Of a stretch of DNA of 64,000 nucleotides, positions 45,385-55,028 are shown one piece after another; positions within the stretch are counted from its first letter, which is position 1; every line of letters begins with the position of its first letter. Position numbers and translations under genes: made by a program. Source of the stretch: Roseovarius nanhaiticus (lineage in GTDB: Bacteria > Pseudomonadota > Alphaproteobacteria > Rhodobacterales > Rhodobacteraceae); assembly GCF_900156535.1 (NCBI RefSeq), contig NZ_FTNV01000002.1, positions 1 to 64,000 on the forward strand, given 5' to 3'. The notes below the pieces were generated by a model. That model was not told the DNA's origin. It did not search any database and worked only from the letters and a program-made list of their open reading frames with translations.

Positions 45385-47074
45385 CGGCGCTTTCCAGCGA
45401 TTTCAGAGCATCCGCCGTGCGGTCCCGCGTCTGGGCGATGTGCCGTTTGTCATGGGTCGCCAACGCCGCGTGGAACGAGCTGAGCAGCATGCCGATCTGG
45501 TTGCGCCGCTGGCCCAGCGCGTTCTCATAGGCCGCCGTCAGGCGGCTGATCATCGCCTCGTTCACCGCCTCGTCGCGCGGGTGGATCTTGATTTTCTCCA
45601 GCTCCTTGAAGCGTTTGGCAATGGCCTCGGGGCTCATCGCGCCGGGCGAATTCTCGATGATCAGCGTCTTGGCGACGCCGGTGGACAGCGTGGTGGCCAG
45701 CACCTCCAGAACGCCCGAACTGTCATAGGTGAAGCGCACGTCCACCTTCTCATGCTCGGTCATGTTCGAAGGCAGAGACACGTTGTAGGACCCGATGCGG
45801 ATGTTGTCGCGCACATAGGGCGCCTCGCCCTGATAGATGTTCAGCGTGATGCGCGTCTGGCCCAGCTGCACGGTCTCGACCTCCTGGCTGCGGCTGGCCG
45901 GGATGGTGGTGTTTCGCTCGATCAGGGGCACGAAGATGCCGGTCTCGTGCTGATCCCCCGGCCCGGTGCGGCGCGAGGATTCGAAGCCCAGCGTGAAAGG
46001 GCAGACATCCGTCATCACCACGTCGTCCAGCGCCTTGTCCCGCGCGATCAGCCCCGCCTGCACGCCCGCGCCCAGCGCGACCACCGTGTCGGGGTCAAGC
46101 GCGTGTTCCGGGAACCGCTTGAAAAGGCGCGTGATCAGGCTGCGCACCGGGGCCATCCGCGTGGCCCCGCCCACCAGCACGATACGGTCGATATCGCCTG
46201 CCGTCAGGTTTGCGTCGCCGATGGCGCGTTGCAGAGGCACCTTCATCCGCGCGGTCAGATCCTCGGTCAGCGTCTCGAAAAGATCACGCGACAGGCTCAG
46301 CTCGCGCTCTTCCTCGCCATGGCGATAGATGACGCTGGCGCGCGGCTCGTCCGAGAGGCGATGCTTGGCCAGATCGGCCAGCGCGCGCAGACGCGACAGA
46401 TCCTGCGGACCGAGCGCATCCATCTTGGTGCCCAGCTGCTCGGCGAAATGGGCGGCGATGCGGTCGGTGAAATCCTCGCCGCCCAGAAAGGCGTCCCCCG
46501 CCGAGGAGCGGACCTCCATCACGCCCGAGAACATCTCGAGGATCGACACGTCAAACGTGCCGCCTCCCAGATCGACGATCAGAAAGGTATTCTCGGCCTC
46601 CTTGTCTTGCAGGCCATAGGCCAGGGCGGCTGCCGTCGGCTCGTTGATCAGGCGGCGCACCTTGAGGCCCGCGAGGGTGGCGGCGTGGATCGTCGCCTTG
46701 CGCTGGATCTCGTTGAAATAGGCGGGGACGGAGATGACCGCCTCTGTCACCGTCTCGCCCAGATAGGCCTCGGCATCGGTCTTGAGCGTGCGCAACACCA
46801 TGCTGGACAGATCCTCGGGCGTGTAATCCTTGCCCTTGAGGCGCGTCACCTTGTCGGTGCCCATCAGCCGCTTGAACCGCGCGGCGGTCGCGTCCGGTCG
46901 GTTGATCAGGTGATCGCGCGCCGAGGCGCCTACGATCAGCGCGCTCGCCTCGTCCATGTGGACCGCCGAGGGCGTCAGGGAAGAGCCCAGCGCGTTCGGT
47001 ATCAGCACGGCGCCGTCATCGGTAAAGACCGAGACCAATGAATTGGTCGTGCCCAGATCGATTCCAATGATCAT
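45371..47074 (-). CDS. hscC: HscC-type Hsp70 chaperone
   Basis: This 567-residue protein is a short Hsp70. The ATPase domain starts [17 protein letters not shown] and holds [13 protein letters not shown], the connect and phosphate loops [15 protein letters not shown] and [14 protein letters not shown], and [13 protein letters not shown]. The substrate-binding domain is shortened, as in HscC rather than DnaK ([12 protein letters not shown] region). ATG 47074 is chosen because MIIGIDLG is the family start. It is followed by a J-like gene with a 14-base overlap. HscC proteins are specialised stress chaperones whose clients are largely unknown. Confidence 0.9.
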   Translation of the reverse strand: MIIGIDLGTTNSLVSVFTDDGAVLIPNALGSSLTPSAVHMDEASALIVGASARDHLINRPDATAARFKRLMGTDKVTRLKGKDYTPEDLSSMVLRTLKTDAEAYLGETVTEAVISVPAYFNEIQRKATIHAATLAGLKVRRLINEPTAAALAYGLQDKEAENTFLIVDLGGGTFDVSILEMFSGVMEVRSSAGDAFLGGEDFTDRIAAHFAEQLGTKMDALGPQDLSRLRALADLAKHRLSDEPRASVIYRHGEEERELSLSRDLFETLTEDLTARMKVPLQRAIGDANLTAGDIDRIVLVGGATRMAPVRSLITRLFKRFPEHALDPDTVVALGAGVQAGLIARDKALDDVVMTDVCPFTLGFESSRRTGPGDQHETGIFVPLIERNTTIPASRSQEVETVQLGQTRITLNIYQGEAPYVRDNIRIGSYNVSLPSNMTEHEKVDVRFTYDSSGVLEVLATTLSTGVAKTLIIENSPGAMSPEAIAKRFKELEKIKIHPRDEAVNEAMISRLTAAYENALGQRRNQIGMLLSSFHAALATHDKRHIAQTRDRTADALKSLESAGVFD

Positions 47075-47261
47075 CGCGCCTGCCCTGCTCTTGCGTGAAT
47101 TTCTGAGTATATCCGGCGCGCCCGCCGCACAACGGCAAAGGATCGCGCTTTGCGCGGCGCCCAAAGGCGTTGAATATCGCCTTCTGCGCGGTAAGGTCGT
47201 TTAAGCTGTGCATGTCGCAGCCCCCGGAATACCCCCACCCCCTTGCGATAAGGCCCCGACC

Positions 47262-49301
47262 ATGAGCCGCGACCCCCTGCTGCAGCCCTACCAGCTGAAA
47301 CACCTGACGCTGAAAAACCGGATCATGACCACCAGTCACGAACCCGCCTACCCGGTGGACGGCATGCCGACCGAGCGCTACCGCGCCTATCACGAGGAGC
47401 GCGCCAGGGCGGGCGTGGCGTTGACGATGACGGCAGGATCGGCCGTGGTCAGCCGCGACAGCCCGCCGGCCTTCAACAACGTGCTGGCCTACAAGGACGA
47501 GGTTGTGCCGTGGATGGCCGAATTGACCGATGCCTGCCATGCCCATGGCTGCGCCGTGATGATCCAGCTGACGCATCTGGGCCGGCGCACCGGGTGGAGC
47601 AAGGGCGATTGGCTGCCCTCGGTCGCGCCCTCGCATCACCGAGAGCCGGCGCATCGCGCCTTTCCGAAACAGCTGGAGGAATTCGACATCGCGCGGATCG
47701 TCAGCGACTATGCCGACGCCGCCGAGCGAATGCAGAAAGCCGGCCTCGACGGGATCGAGCTGCAGGCCTATGGCCATCTGATCGAGCAGTTCTGGTCACC
47801 CCTGACCAACACGATGGACGCGCCCTATGGCGGCGATCTGGAGAACCGGATGCGCTTTGGGATGGAGGTGCTGGACGCGATCCGCGCCCGCGTGGGCCCC
47901 GATTTCATCGTCGGCCTGCGCTATACCGCGGATGAAACCGCGCCGGGCGGCATCACCGAGGCCGAGGGGCTGGAAATCGCGCGCCGCCTCAAGGCGACGG
48001 GCCAGGTCGATTTCCTGAACGTGATCCGTGGCCAGATCCACACCGATCCGGCCATGACGGATGTGATTCCGGTACAGGGCATGCGCTCGGCGCCACATTT
48101 GGATTTCGCGGGCCGCATCCGGGCCGAGATCGGTCTGCCCACCTTCCATGCGGCGCGCATCCCCGATGTGGCGACCGCGCGGCACGCCATATCGGCGGGC
48201 CTTCTGGATATGGTCGGAATGACGCGGGCGCATATGGCCGACCCGCATATCGTCGCCAAGATCGTTGCCGGGCGCGAGGCCGATATTCGCCCCTGCGTGG
48301 GCGCCACCTATTGCCTCGACCGGATCTATCAGGCGGGCGAGGCGCTGTGCATCCACAACCCGGCCACCGGGCGCGAGCTGTCTCTGCCGCATGTCATTAC
48401 CCCATCCCCCGCGCGCAAGCGCGCCGTGATCGTCGGCGCGGGTCCGGCGGGGCTGGAGGCCGCGCGCGTCGCCGCCGAGCGTGGGCATGACGTGACCGTC
48501 TTCGAGGCGGCGAAGGATCCCGGCGGTCAGGTGCGCCTTTGCGCCCAGTCGCGCCGCCGCAGCGAGATGATCGGCATCATCGACTGGCGCATGGCGCAGT
48601 GCGCCGCGCGGGACGTCACCTTTCATTTCGGCACGTTGGCCGAGGCCGAGGATATCACGGGGCTGGGCCCCGATGTGGTGGTCATCGCCACCGGCGGCCT
48701 CCCCGACATCACGGTCCTGGACGAGGGTGCAGACCTTGCCGTCTCGGCCTGGGACATCCTGACCGGTGACGCGCAGCCCGGGGAGAATGTGCTGATCTAC
48801 GACGATGCGGGCGATCATCCCGCCCTGATGGCCGCCGAGGCGATCACCGCGGCGGGCGGTCGTGTCGAGATTATGACACGCGACCGCAGCTTTGCCCCCG
48901 AGATCATGGGCATGAACCTGGTCCCCTATATGCGCAGCCTGCAAGGCAATGGCGCCACCTTTACCGTGACGCGCACCCTCAAGGGTCTGCGCCGCGCGGG
49001 CAACATGATCGAGGCGCGCATCGGCACGGATTACTCGCCGCTCGAAGAGACGCGGCAATACGATCAGGTCATCGTCAATCAGGGCACGATCCCGCTGAGC
49101 GATCTCTATTTTGATCTGAAGCCCCTGTCGCGCAACAACGGCGCGCTGCGCGAGGCGGCAGTGGTGGCCGGGTCCGGCCCGCTCTTCGAGACGATCCGGC
49201 CCGAGGGCGGCTTTGATCTCTACCGGATCGGGGATGCGGTATCGTCCCGCAATATCCACGCGGCGATCCATGACGCGCTGCGCGCCGGGGTGCAGTGGTA
49301 G
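47262..49301 (+). CDS. NADH:flavin oxidoreductase, N-methylproline demethylase-like
   Basis: This 679-residue protein pairs an Old-Yellow-Enzyme FMN barrel (LKNRIMTTSHEPAY, MIQLTHLGRRTGW, FWSPLTNTMDAPYGGDLENRMRF) with a C-terminal FAD/NAD domain (RAVIVGAGPAGLEAARVAAERGHDVTVFEA). Between them, a Cys motif (RPCVGATYCLDRI plus C in ALCIHNP) probably binds a [4Fe-4S] cluster as in dimethylamine/trimethylamine dehydrogenases. This layout matches proteins annotated as N-methylproline demethylases in Roseobacters, part of stachydrine/proline-betaine breakdown. No other betaine gene lies next to it. ATG 47262 follows AAGG. Confidence 0.85.
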   Translation: MSRDPLLQPYQLKHLTLKNRIMTTSHEPAYPVDGMPTERYRAYHEERARAGVALTMTAGSAVVSRDSPPAFNNVLAYKDEVVPWMAELTDACHAHGCAVMIQLTHLGRRTGWSKGDWLPSVAPSHHREPAHRAFPKQLEEFDIARIVSDYADAAERMQKAGLDGIELQAYGHLIEQFWSPLTNTMDAPYGGDLENRMRFGMEVLDAIRARVGPDFIVGLRYTADETAPGGITEAEGLEIARRLKATGQVDFLNVIRGQIHTDPAMTDVIPVQGMRSAPHLDFAGRIRAEIGLPTFHAARIPDVATARHAISAGLLDMVGMTRAHMADPHIVAKIVAGREADIRPCVGATYCLDRIYQAGEALCIHNPATGRELSLPHVITPSPARKRAVIVGAGPAGLEAARVAAERGHDVTVFEAAKDPGGQVRLCAQSRRRSEMIGIIDWRMAQCAARDVTFHFGTLAEAEDITGLGPDVVVIATGGLPDITVLDEGADLAVSAWDILTGDAQPGENVLIYDDAGDHPALMAAEAITAAGGRVEIMTRDRSFAPEIMGMNLVPYMRSLQGNGATFTVTRTLKGLRRAGNMIEARIGTDYSPLEETRQYDQVIVNQGTIPLSDLYFDLKPLSRNNGALREAAVVAGSGPLFETIRPEGGFDLYRIGDAVSSRNIHAAIHDALRAGVQW

Positions 49302-49329
49302 GGCGCCGCGCCCAAGCGGCGCGCCCTAC
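49298..49329. terminator. Bidirectional hairpin carrying both convergent stop codons
   Basis: The arms GTAGGGCGC (49298-49306) and GCGCCCTAC (49321-49329) pair perfectly over 9 bp. The TAG stop of the flavoenzyme gene lies in the left arm and the TAG stop of the minus-strand DUF2189 gene lies in the right arm. It has no T-run. Confidence 0.55.
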
Positions 49330-50102
49330 TCCGCCTTAAGCCCCGCATAGATATGCCACGACGCATGGCCCAGCCACGGCAGCACCACCAACAGGCCAAG
49401 GAACGCAGGCAGCATCGCCAGCACGAGAAGGACGGCGATGAAGGCCGCCCAGCCCAGCATGATCGCCGGATGCGCCATCACCACCCGCACGCTGCGCGCG
49501 GTTGCCGTGATGCAATCCACTTCGCGGTCCAGAAGGAGCGGCAGGCCGATCACGCAGATCGAAAAGAGAAAGAGCGCGAAGCCTGCACCGACGGCTGTAC
49601 CGAAAGCCAGCATCATCAGGCCATTGGGGCTGAGGAACACCTCGCCCGAGGACATGATGTTGGTCATCGGCTTGAGCCCCAGAAAGAGCGCAAAGATCAT
49701 ATGTCCGAGGAAAAACCAGAACAGCAGCATCACCATCATCAGCGCGCAGAGCATCGGCAGGTGCCGCCCGCCCTCAGTCCAGAGCGCGCGGAAAACGCGG
49801 CCAATGCTGGGCGCCTCGCCAAGCCCGCGCAGGCGCGAAACCTCATAGGTGCCCAGCGCGGCGAAGGGCGCAATCAGAGGAAAGCCAAAGACGCCAAGAA
49901 CCAGCCAGAAGGTATGACCGGCCCAGACGGTGAGCGCAGTCATCCCCCAGCCCGCCAGCAGGCAGAGGGTCGAGACCAAAAGGCCGAAGGCGGGCGCCGC
50001 CCGAAAATCCTGCCAGCCCGCTGCCAGCGCGCGGCGCAACAGCGCCGGGGTCGGCTGGTTCAGTTCCGGCACCCCATGGGCGCGTCCTGCGGTCGTTTCC
50101 AT
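49326..50102 (-). CDS. DUF2189 membrane protein
   Basis: This 258-residue inner-membrane protein has about six hydrophobic helices (FGLLVSTLCLLAGWGMTAL, FWLVLGVFGFPLIAPFAAL, MLCALMMVMLLFWFFLGHMIF, LMMLAFGTAVGAGFALFLFSICVIGLPLLL, then two near the C-terminus). The DUF2189 hallmark PFAALGTYEVSR and LLLDREVDCITATARSV are present. Role not established. It follows the amidase gene by 3 bases on the minus strand, so they are probably co-transcribed. Confidence 0.85.
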   Translation of the reverse strand: METTAGRAHGVPELNQPTPALLRRALAAGWQDFRAAPAFGLLVSTLCLLAGWGMTALTVWAGHTFWLVLGVFGFPLIAPFAALGTYEVSRLRGLGEAPSIGRVFRALWTEGGRHLPMLCALMMVMLLFWFFLGHMIFALFLGLKPMTNIMSSGEVFLSPNGLMMLAFGTAVGAGFALFLFSICVIGLPLLLDREVDCITATARSVRVVMAHPAIMLGWAAFIAVLLVLAMLPAFLGLLVVLPWLGHASWHIYAGLKAE

Positions 50103-50105
50103 CGC

Positions 50106-51521
50106 TTATTCCCCTCGCATTGCTGGCCGCGCCTGCGGCCAAGCAGCCCGCTCATGCCACTGCTGCGCAAGGCGCAGCAGCAATCCATCACTGCCCCGTG
50201 GACCGATCATCTGCAAACCCGCAGGGAGGCCCTCTGCACCGAAGCCGATCGGCAGGTTTACAACCGGCAGGCCGATCAACCCTGCGGGCACGACCACCTG
50301 CATCCAGCGGTGATATGTGTCCATCGCGCGGCCCGCAATCTCTTCGGGATATGTCCAATTAACGTCAAATGGCCAGAGCTGCGCCGAGGGCAAAACCAGC
50401 ACATCATGCTGCGCGAACAGCTGCGCGGTGCGGCGGAACCAGTCCGAGCGGATCTCGCTCGCGCGCTGCACCTCGCGCGCGCTCATCGCGAGGCCGCGCT
50501 CGATTTCCCATAGGGCGGCCGGCTTGAGAAACGGGCGGCGCGCCGGATCGCCATGGATGGCGCCCAGACTGCCCGCCACCGCGAATGAGCGCAGCTGGGT
50601 CCAGGCGTGCCAGATCGCCTCCGCGTCAAACGGCGCCTGCAGCGCCTCGACGCTGTGGCCCATACCCTCCATCTGGCGCAGCGCGGCTTCGGAGATCTCG
50701 GTAATGCCCGGCGCATAGGGAAAGGCGCCACCCCAGTCGCCCAGCCAACCGATGCGCAGCCGCTCCGGCGCCGCATCAATGCCGCCCAGCGTCTTGGAAC
50801 CCTCAGCGCTTAGCGGCTGGCGCGGATCGGCGCCGGTCATCGTATCCAGAAGCGCGGCCAGATCGCCGGGCGTGCGCGCCATCGGCCCGTTCGTTGACAG
50901 CTGGTGAAGATACATGTCGCCCATCGGCTCGGACGGGACCGTGCCCCATGTGGGGCGCATACCATAAACGTTGTTCCAACCCGCCGGATTGCGCAGGCTG
51001 CCCATCATGTCCGACCCGTCGGCAATCGCCAGCATCCCAGTCGCCAAGGCCGCCGCCGCCCCGCCCGAGGAGCCACCCGCCGAGCGGGTGAGGTCGTAGG
51101 GGTTGCGCGTCGCGCCATGCACCGGGTTGAACGTGTGCGATCCGAGGCCGAATTCAGGCGTGTTCGTCTTGCCGATCACGATTGCACCTGCCGCCCGCAA
51201 GCGTGCTACCATAATGTCATCGGCCTCAGCCACCTCACCCGCAAACAGCGGTGAGCCACGCGAGGTAGGCAGCCCGGCAGCATTGGCAAGGTCCTTGATG
51301 GCGATAGGAATGCCGTGGAGCCAGCCCGCACGCGGCGCCGCGTCCGCCGCGTGCGCTTCCGCCATCAGCTCGGCTCCGTCCCGAAGGCTGACAACGGCGT
51401 TGACGCGTGGATTGACCGCCGCGATCCGCGCCAGTGTCGCCTCCATCAGCTCGGCCGCGGACAGATCGCCCTTCGCCAAGGCCGCGGATTGGCCGCGCGC
51501 GTCCATGTTCAAGATATCCAT
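50106..51521 (-). CDS. Amidase (amidase-signature family)
   Basis: This 471-residue hydrolase has the Ser-cisSer-Lys triad context: IPIAIKDLANAAGLPTSRGSPLF (Lys near residue 74), SAGGSSGGAAAALATGM (cis-Ser), and ADGSDMMGSLRNPAGW (nucleophilic Ser region). The usual GSDxGGS is MMGS here, a mild variation. Its native substrate is unknown; the family includes nonspecific amidases. It overlaps no neighbour and lies between the DUF2189 gene and tRNA-Ser. Confidence 0.9.
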   Translation of the reverse strand: MDILNMDARGQSAALAKGDLSAAELMEATLARIAAVNPRVNAVVSLRDGAELMAEAHAADAAPRAGWLHGIPIAIKDLANAAGLPTSRGSPLFAGEVAEADDIMVARLRAAGAIVIGKTNTPEFGLGSHTFNPVHGATRNPYDLTRSAGGSSGGAAAALATGMLAIADGSDMMGSLRNPAGWNNVYGMRPTWGTVPSEPMGDMYLHQLSTNGPMARTPGDLAALLDTMTGADPRQPLSAEGSKTLGGIDAAPERLRIGWLGDWGGAFPYAPGITEISEAALRQMEGMGHSVEALQAPFDAEAIWHAWTQLRSFAVAGSLGAIHGDPARRPFLKPAALWEIERGLAMSAREVQRASEIRSDWFRRTAQLFAQHDVLVLPSAQLWPFDVNWTYPEEIAGRAMDTYHRWMQVVVPAGLIGLPVVNLPIGFGAEGLPAGLQMIGPRGSDGLLLRLAQQWHERAAWPQARPAMRGE

Positions 51522-51647
51522 GCGGCAATATGACCGCGACGGACGCGAAGGTGCAATATGTCAGATGCGCTGGACGATCCCAGCATGCAATTTCGCGGCA
51601 AAGCGCCAGATGCCGCGGAGCTATGACGTGCTATGGACTGGGGATAA

Positions 51648-51737
51648 TGGCGGAGCGACAGGGATTCGAACCCTGGAGACGGTCTCCCGCCTACACACTT
51701 TCCAGGCGTGCGCCTTCGACCACTCGGCCACCGCTCC
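51648..51737 (-). tRNA. tRNA-Ser (GGA anticodon)
   Basis: A 90-base tRNA with encoded CCA reads from 51737 leftwards. The acceptor GGAGCGG pairs with CGCTCC, the D-arm is GGCCGAGTGG, and the anticodon loop CTGGAAA contains GGA. A long variable arm (GGCGGGAGACCGTCTC) is typical of class II tRNA-Ser, and the T-loop GGTTCGAATCC is intact. No partial copy of its 3' end was seen nearby, so there is no sign of an integrated element here. Confidence 0.97.
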
Positions 51738-51792
51738 GTTGCGCCTCTTTAACGGGCGCGCGGGCGGCAGATCAAGCGGATAATGGCGCTTT

Positions 51793-52512
51793 TCAGTTAT
51801 CGAGGTGCAGATAGACGCGGCGGTTCTGACGGCCCTTCTTTTCGATCTTGCCAATGCGCATCTGGCCGATCTCGCCGGTGCGTGCGACATGAGTGCCGCC
51901 GCATGGCTGGCGATCCACAAAGGCCGGCCCGTTCCCGATCTGCACCAGACGGATGCGCCCCGCGCCGCGGGGCGGGGCGACCGACATCGTCTTGACCAGT
52001 TCGGGGTTGGCATCCAGCTCGGCGCCGGTGATCCAATCCTCGGTTACAGGCAGATCCGCATCGACCAGCGCATTGAGCGCCGCCTCGAGCGCGTCGGGAT
52101 CCTCGGGCGCCTCGGGCATGTCGAAATCAAGTCGGCTGCGCGCCTCCGCAATGGCGCCGCCCGAAACGGGCAACGGAATCACGACAGATAGCAAATGCAG
52201 GCCAGTATGCATCCGCATCAGGCGATGGCGGCGCGGCCAGTCCAGCACCTGCTGAAGCTGCATTCCGACGGGCGGCAATGCCTGCGGCGCAGCAGGGACA
52301 AGCACGATGGCGTCCGCATCGCCCTTGACCGTTGTCGCCACATCCAGACCGCCGCCAGCCCAGCTGACATGACCGCTATCGCCCGGTTGCCCGCCCCCCG
52401 TGGGGTAGAAAATCGACCGGTCGAGAACGATGCCACCCTCGGCAGTATGCGCAACGACGCGGCCGGGTGCGTCTGCACAATAGGGATCGTCCAGGAAGAT
52501 AGGATGGGTCAT
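51793..52512 (-). CDS. Alanyl-tRNA editing protein AlaX-like
   Basis: This 239-residue free-standing editing enzyme hydrolyses misacylated tRNA-Ala. The N-terminal part shows the AlaRS-like GGIVLDRSIFYPTGGGQPGDSG. The zinc site is HxxxH in RMHTGLHLLS plus the C-x-x-x-H in QPCGGTHVARTGEIG. This is the longer AlaX class. Its start overlaps the MscS-type gene stop by 4 bases, making it the last gene of a long minus-strand set. It lies close to tRNA-Ser, though mischarging of tRNA-Ala with Ser is the usual substrate. Confidence 0.9.
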   Translation of the reverse strand: MTHPIFLDDPYCADAPGRVVAHTAEGGIVLDRSIFYPTGGGQPGDSGHVSWAGGGLDVATTVKGDADAIVLVPAAPQALPPVGMQLQQVLDWPRRHRLMRMHTGLHLLSVVIPLPVSGGAIAEARSRLDFDMPEAPEDPDALEAALNALVDADLPVTEDWITGAELDANPELVKTMSVAPPRGAGRIRLVQIGNGPAFVDRQPCGGTHVARTGEIGQMRIGKIEKKGRQNRRVYLHLDN

Positions 52513-55028
52513 CGCCCGTCTCCGCCAGCGCCGCCCGCGCCATCGGCATCATCCATACGCTGCGCCTCCTGCGCTTTGGTCGGACCCTGCGCAGCCACCT
52601 TTTCGGCGCCGTCTTCGCGGGTTTGATTGCGATCGCCCGCCGCATCGCTTTGGGCGTCGCCCTTGGATGCACCGGTCAGAGCCTCGGGGTTGCGCAGCCA
52701 GATATCGCGTTGCTGGAACGGGATCACGATACCCTCCTCGTCGAAACGCTTGGCGATCTCATGGTTCATGTCCGAGCCGACATTCATGATGAAATTCACG
52801 TCGCGCAGGATTGCGCGGATCTCGAAATCATAGGAATCCGTTCCGAAACCGCGAAAGAGGATCGTCGGCTCGGGATTCATGAGCACCATCGGGTGGGCAG
52901 TTGCGACTTCGTGCAGGATCGCCTCGACCCGCCGGGTGTCAGTCCCGCGGGCCACGCCCACCTTGACGATCACGCGGCCGACAGTGCTGCCCTTGGTGTA
53001 GTTGGTAACGACTCCGCTGACGAGGTCCGAGTTGGGAATGATCAGGTCCGAGCGATCGAAGGTCTCGATCCGCGTCGAACGCACCGAGATTTCGCGCACA
53101 GTGCCGTGCTGCCCGTTCACCTCGATCCAATCGCCCTGCCCGATGGGCCGCTCGATCAGCAGGATGATGCCCGAAACAAAGTTCGACACGATGTTCTGCA
53201 GGCCAAAACCGATACCAACCGACAGCGCACCGGCAACGATGGCGAGGCTGCTAAGGTCGATGCCCGCGCTGGTCACCGCGATCAGGGAGGCCAGAAAAAT
53301 ACCGATATATCCGACACCCGACACGATCGCATCGCGTGCGCCCATTTCCATCCGCGTCTTGGGCAAGAGCGAATTTTTCAGGGTGCCCTGCAAGAGCCGC
53401 GTGATCAAGAAACCGATGGCGAAAACCACGGCAAATGTAAGGAAGATCGTTGGCGAAATGGTCAGATCGCCCAAAGTCACGCCGCGCTTGAAGCGGACCC
53501 AAAGCTCGCTCAGATCCGCGACGCGTGCCCCCCAGGCGAGGGCAAAGAAAGGCAGCGACATAAGCGCCAGAACGAAACCCGCCAACATCGGAAAGAGGTC
53601 ATCGGACGAGCCTTCGCTCTTGCGCGTGGCCAGAACGTAGATTTCAACGACAACACCGCGCAGCACGAGGATGACAGCCAGCAGCATCAGCGACAGAAGC
53701 GACGGTATCAAAAGGCCGACAGCCGCCTTGTAATACCCGATACTGGCCAGAAGCGGCGCCCCGATCGCCACCGCGACGAGCAGCTTGACGAAGAGATTGC
53801 CGATCCGGCTGCGATACCCGCCCGACTCCGCACCCGCATCTTCGGCATCTTCCGCCGAGCTGCGGTAATGCTTGGCCAGGATCCGCGACAGCCGGATCAG
53901 AAGCAGGCCAGCCAGAACCATGACAGGGAACACCATGACGACACGCGCTTCGGGTGACCAACCTCCGCCATCCGCCAACTCGCGGATGAAATGCATAACC
54001 GCGATGATGACGCCCAAGAGGCCACCGTAAAGCCGCCCCGCCTTGCGATCGCTTGCCTCCAGCCTCAGCAAAAGGCGATTGTCGTCCTCCCGCGGAAAGA
54101 GGCGCTGCGCGAGCCAGCGCGCCACCAGAAATATCAGGACCGTCGTCAGCAGGATGTCGAGCACCCTGGCCGAATGCTCCTCGAGAAAGCCGGACAGCAC
54201 ATAGCCCTGGACCATCAGCAGAACGCCGATGAAGGGCATCAGGATCTCGCCAAGCGACATGACGAACCGGATCAGCCATTTGCCCGAGGTGACGGCCTTC
54301 GGCATGATGAGGCGCACCAGAAACTCGGCCCAGAACCGCCCGCGCACCAATAAAATGAGACCAATAAGGCCCAACACGATGGCGGCAGGCAGACGCGGCG
54401 AGACATCTGATCGGCGAACCGGGTCATATAGCGCGCCGGACATTTCGGCGCGGACATTTTCGAAAGTCGTGTAGAGCGCACTTAGCCCATCAGACCAGTT
54501 GGCAGGATTAAGCGGCGAAGGCCCGCGCTCGAGAAATTCCTCGGCCTGCCGCTCGCGGATGATGCGATCGACGTTGCGGATCATCTCGTCGGCTTCGCTG
54601 TAGGCCAGCTCGGCCTGCCGCACCGGCGCCCGCAATTCGGATAGCTGCTTGTTCAGCGCCTCGCGCTGTGACGCGATATCGGCGCCTTCGCTCTCGCCAT
54701 CGGCGGGTGCGGGGCCCAGCGCGCGGATTTGGGCCTCAAGCGTTGAAATCGCACTTGAATTGATACTTTCCGCATTGGCAAAGACGCTGCGCCATTCGGC
54801 CAGTTGTTCGCGCAGCGCCTCGAATGACGCGAGCGAAGCGCGCTGATTTTCGATGGCGTCCGCGGCGCGGCCCGCCAGATTGTTCCACGCATCGTAATCG
54901 GGCGCCGATGGCGGCTGCTGCGCATGGGCAGCGCCCGGCACCGCGACAATGGCCGTCCCGACCACGCCCAGCGCAGGCATGAATGCCAGCGCCAGCACCA
55001 GAGCCAGATGGCGCAGCAGTGCCATCAT
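52509..55028 (-). CDS. Large MscS-type mechanosensitive channel (DUF3772)
   Basis: This 839-residue inner-membrane channel has an N-terminal signal-like helix (LALVLALAFMPALGVVG), then a periplasmic coiled-coil/DUF3772 region (about 35-220) and about ten membrane helices. The MscS core is AIVAGALSVGIGFGLQNIVSNFVSGIILLIERPIGQGDWIEV, followed by the cytosolic beta domain (RSTRIETFDRSDLIIPNSDLVSGVVTNYT). The C-terminus is charged. The start ATGATG overlaps the cysK stop. It probably opens on osmotic downshift. Confidence 0.9.
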   Translation of the reverse strand: MMALLRHLALVLALAFMPALGVVGTAIVAVPGAAHAQQPPSAPDYDAWNNLAGRAADAIENQRASLASFEALREQLAEWRSVFANAESINSSAISTLEAQIRALGPAPADGESEGADIASQREALNKQLSELRAPVRQAELAYSEADEMIRNVDRIIRERQAEEFLERGPSPLNPANWSDGLSALYTTFENVRAEMSGALYDPVRRSDVSPRLPAAIVLGLIGLILLVRGRFWAEFLVRLIMPKAVTSGKWLIRFVMSLGEILMPFIGVLLMVQGYVLSGFLEEHSARVLDILLTTVLIFLVARWLAQRLFPREDDNRLLLRLEASDRKAGRLYGGLLGVIIAVMHFIRELADGGGWSPEARVVMVFPVMVLAGLLLIRLSRILAKHYRSSAEDAEDAGAESGGYRSRIGNLFVKLLVAVAIGAPLLASIGYYKAAVGLLIPSLLSLMLLAVILVLRGVVVEIYVLATRKSEGSSDDLFPMLAGFVLALMSLPFFALAWGARVADLSELWVRFKRGVTLGDLTISPTIFLTFAVVFAIGFLITRLLQGTLKNSLLPKTRMEMGARDAIVSGVGYIGIFLASLIAVTSAGIDLSSLAIVAGALSVGIGFGLQNIVSNFVSGIILLIERPIGQGDWIEVNGQHGTVREISVRSTRIETFDRSDLIIPNSDLVSGVVTNYTKGSTVGRVIVKVGVARGTDTRRVEAILHEVATAHPMVLMNPEPTILFRGFGTDSYDFEIRAILRDVNFIMNVGSDMNHEIAKRFDEEGIVIPFQQRDIWLRNPEALTGASKGDAQSDAAGDRNQTREDGAEKVAAQGPTKAQEAQRMDDADGAGGAGGDGR

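Noticed and set aside
51648-51737. tRNA-Ser as an integration site
   Set aside because: No duplicated 3' tRNA segment, integrase gene or foreign block lies beside it; the neighbours are core genes.
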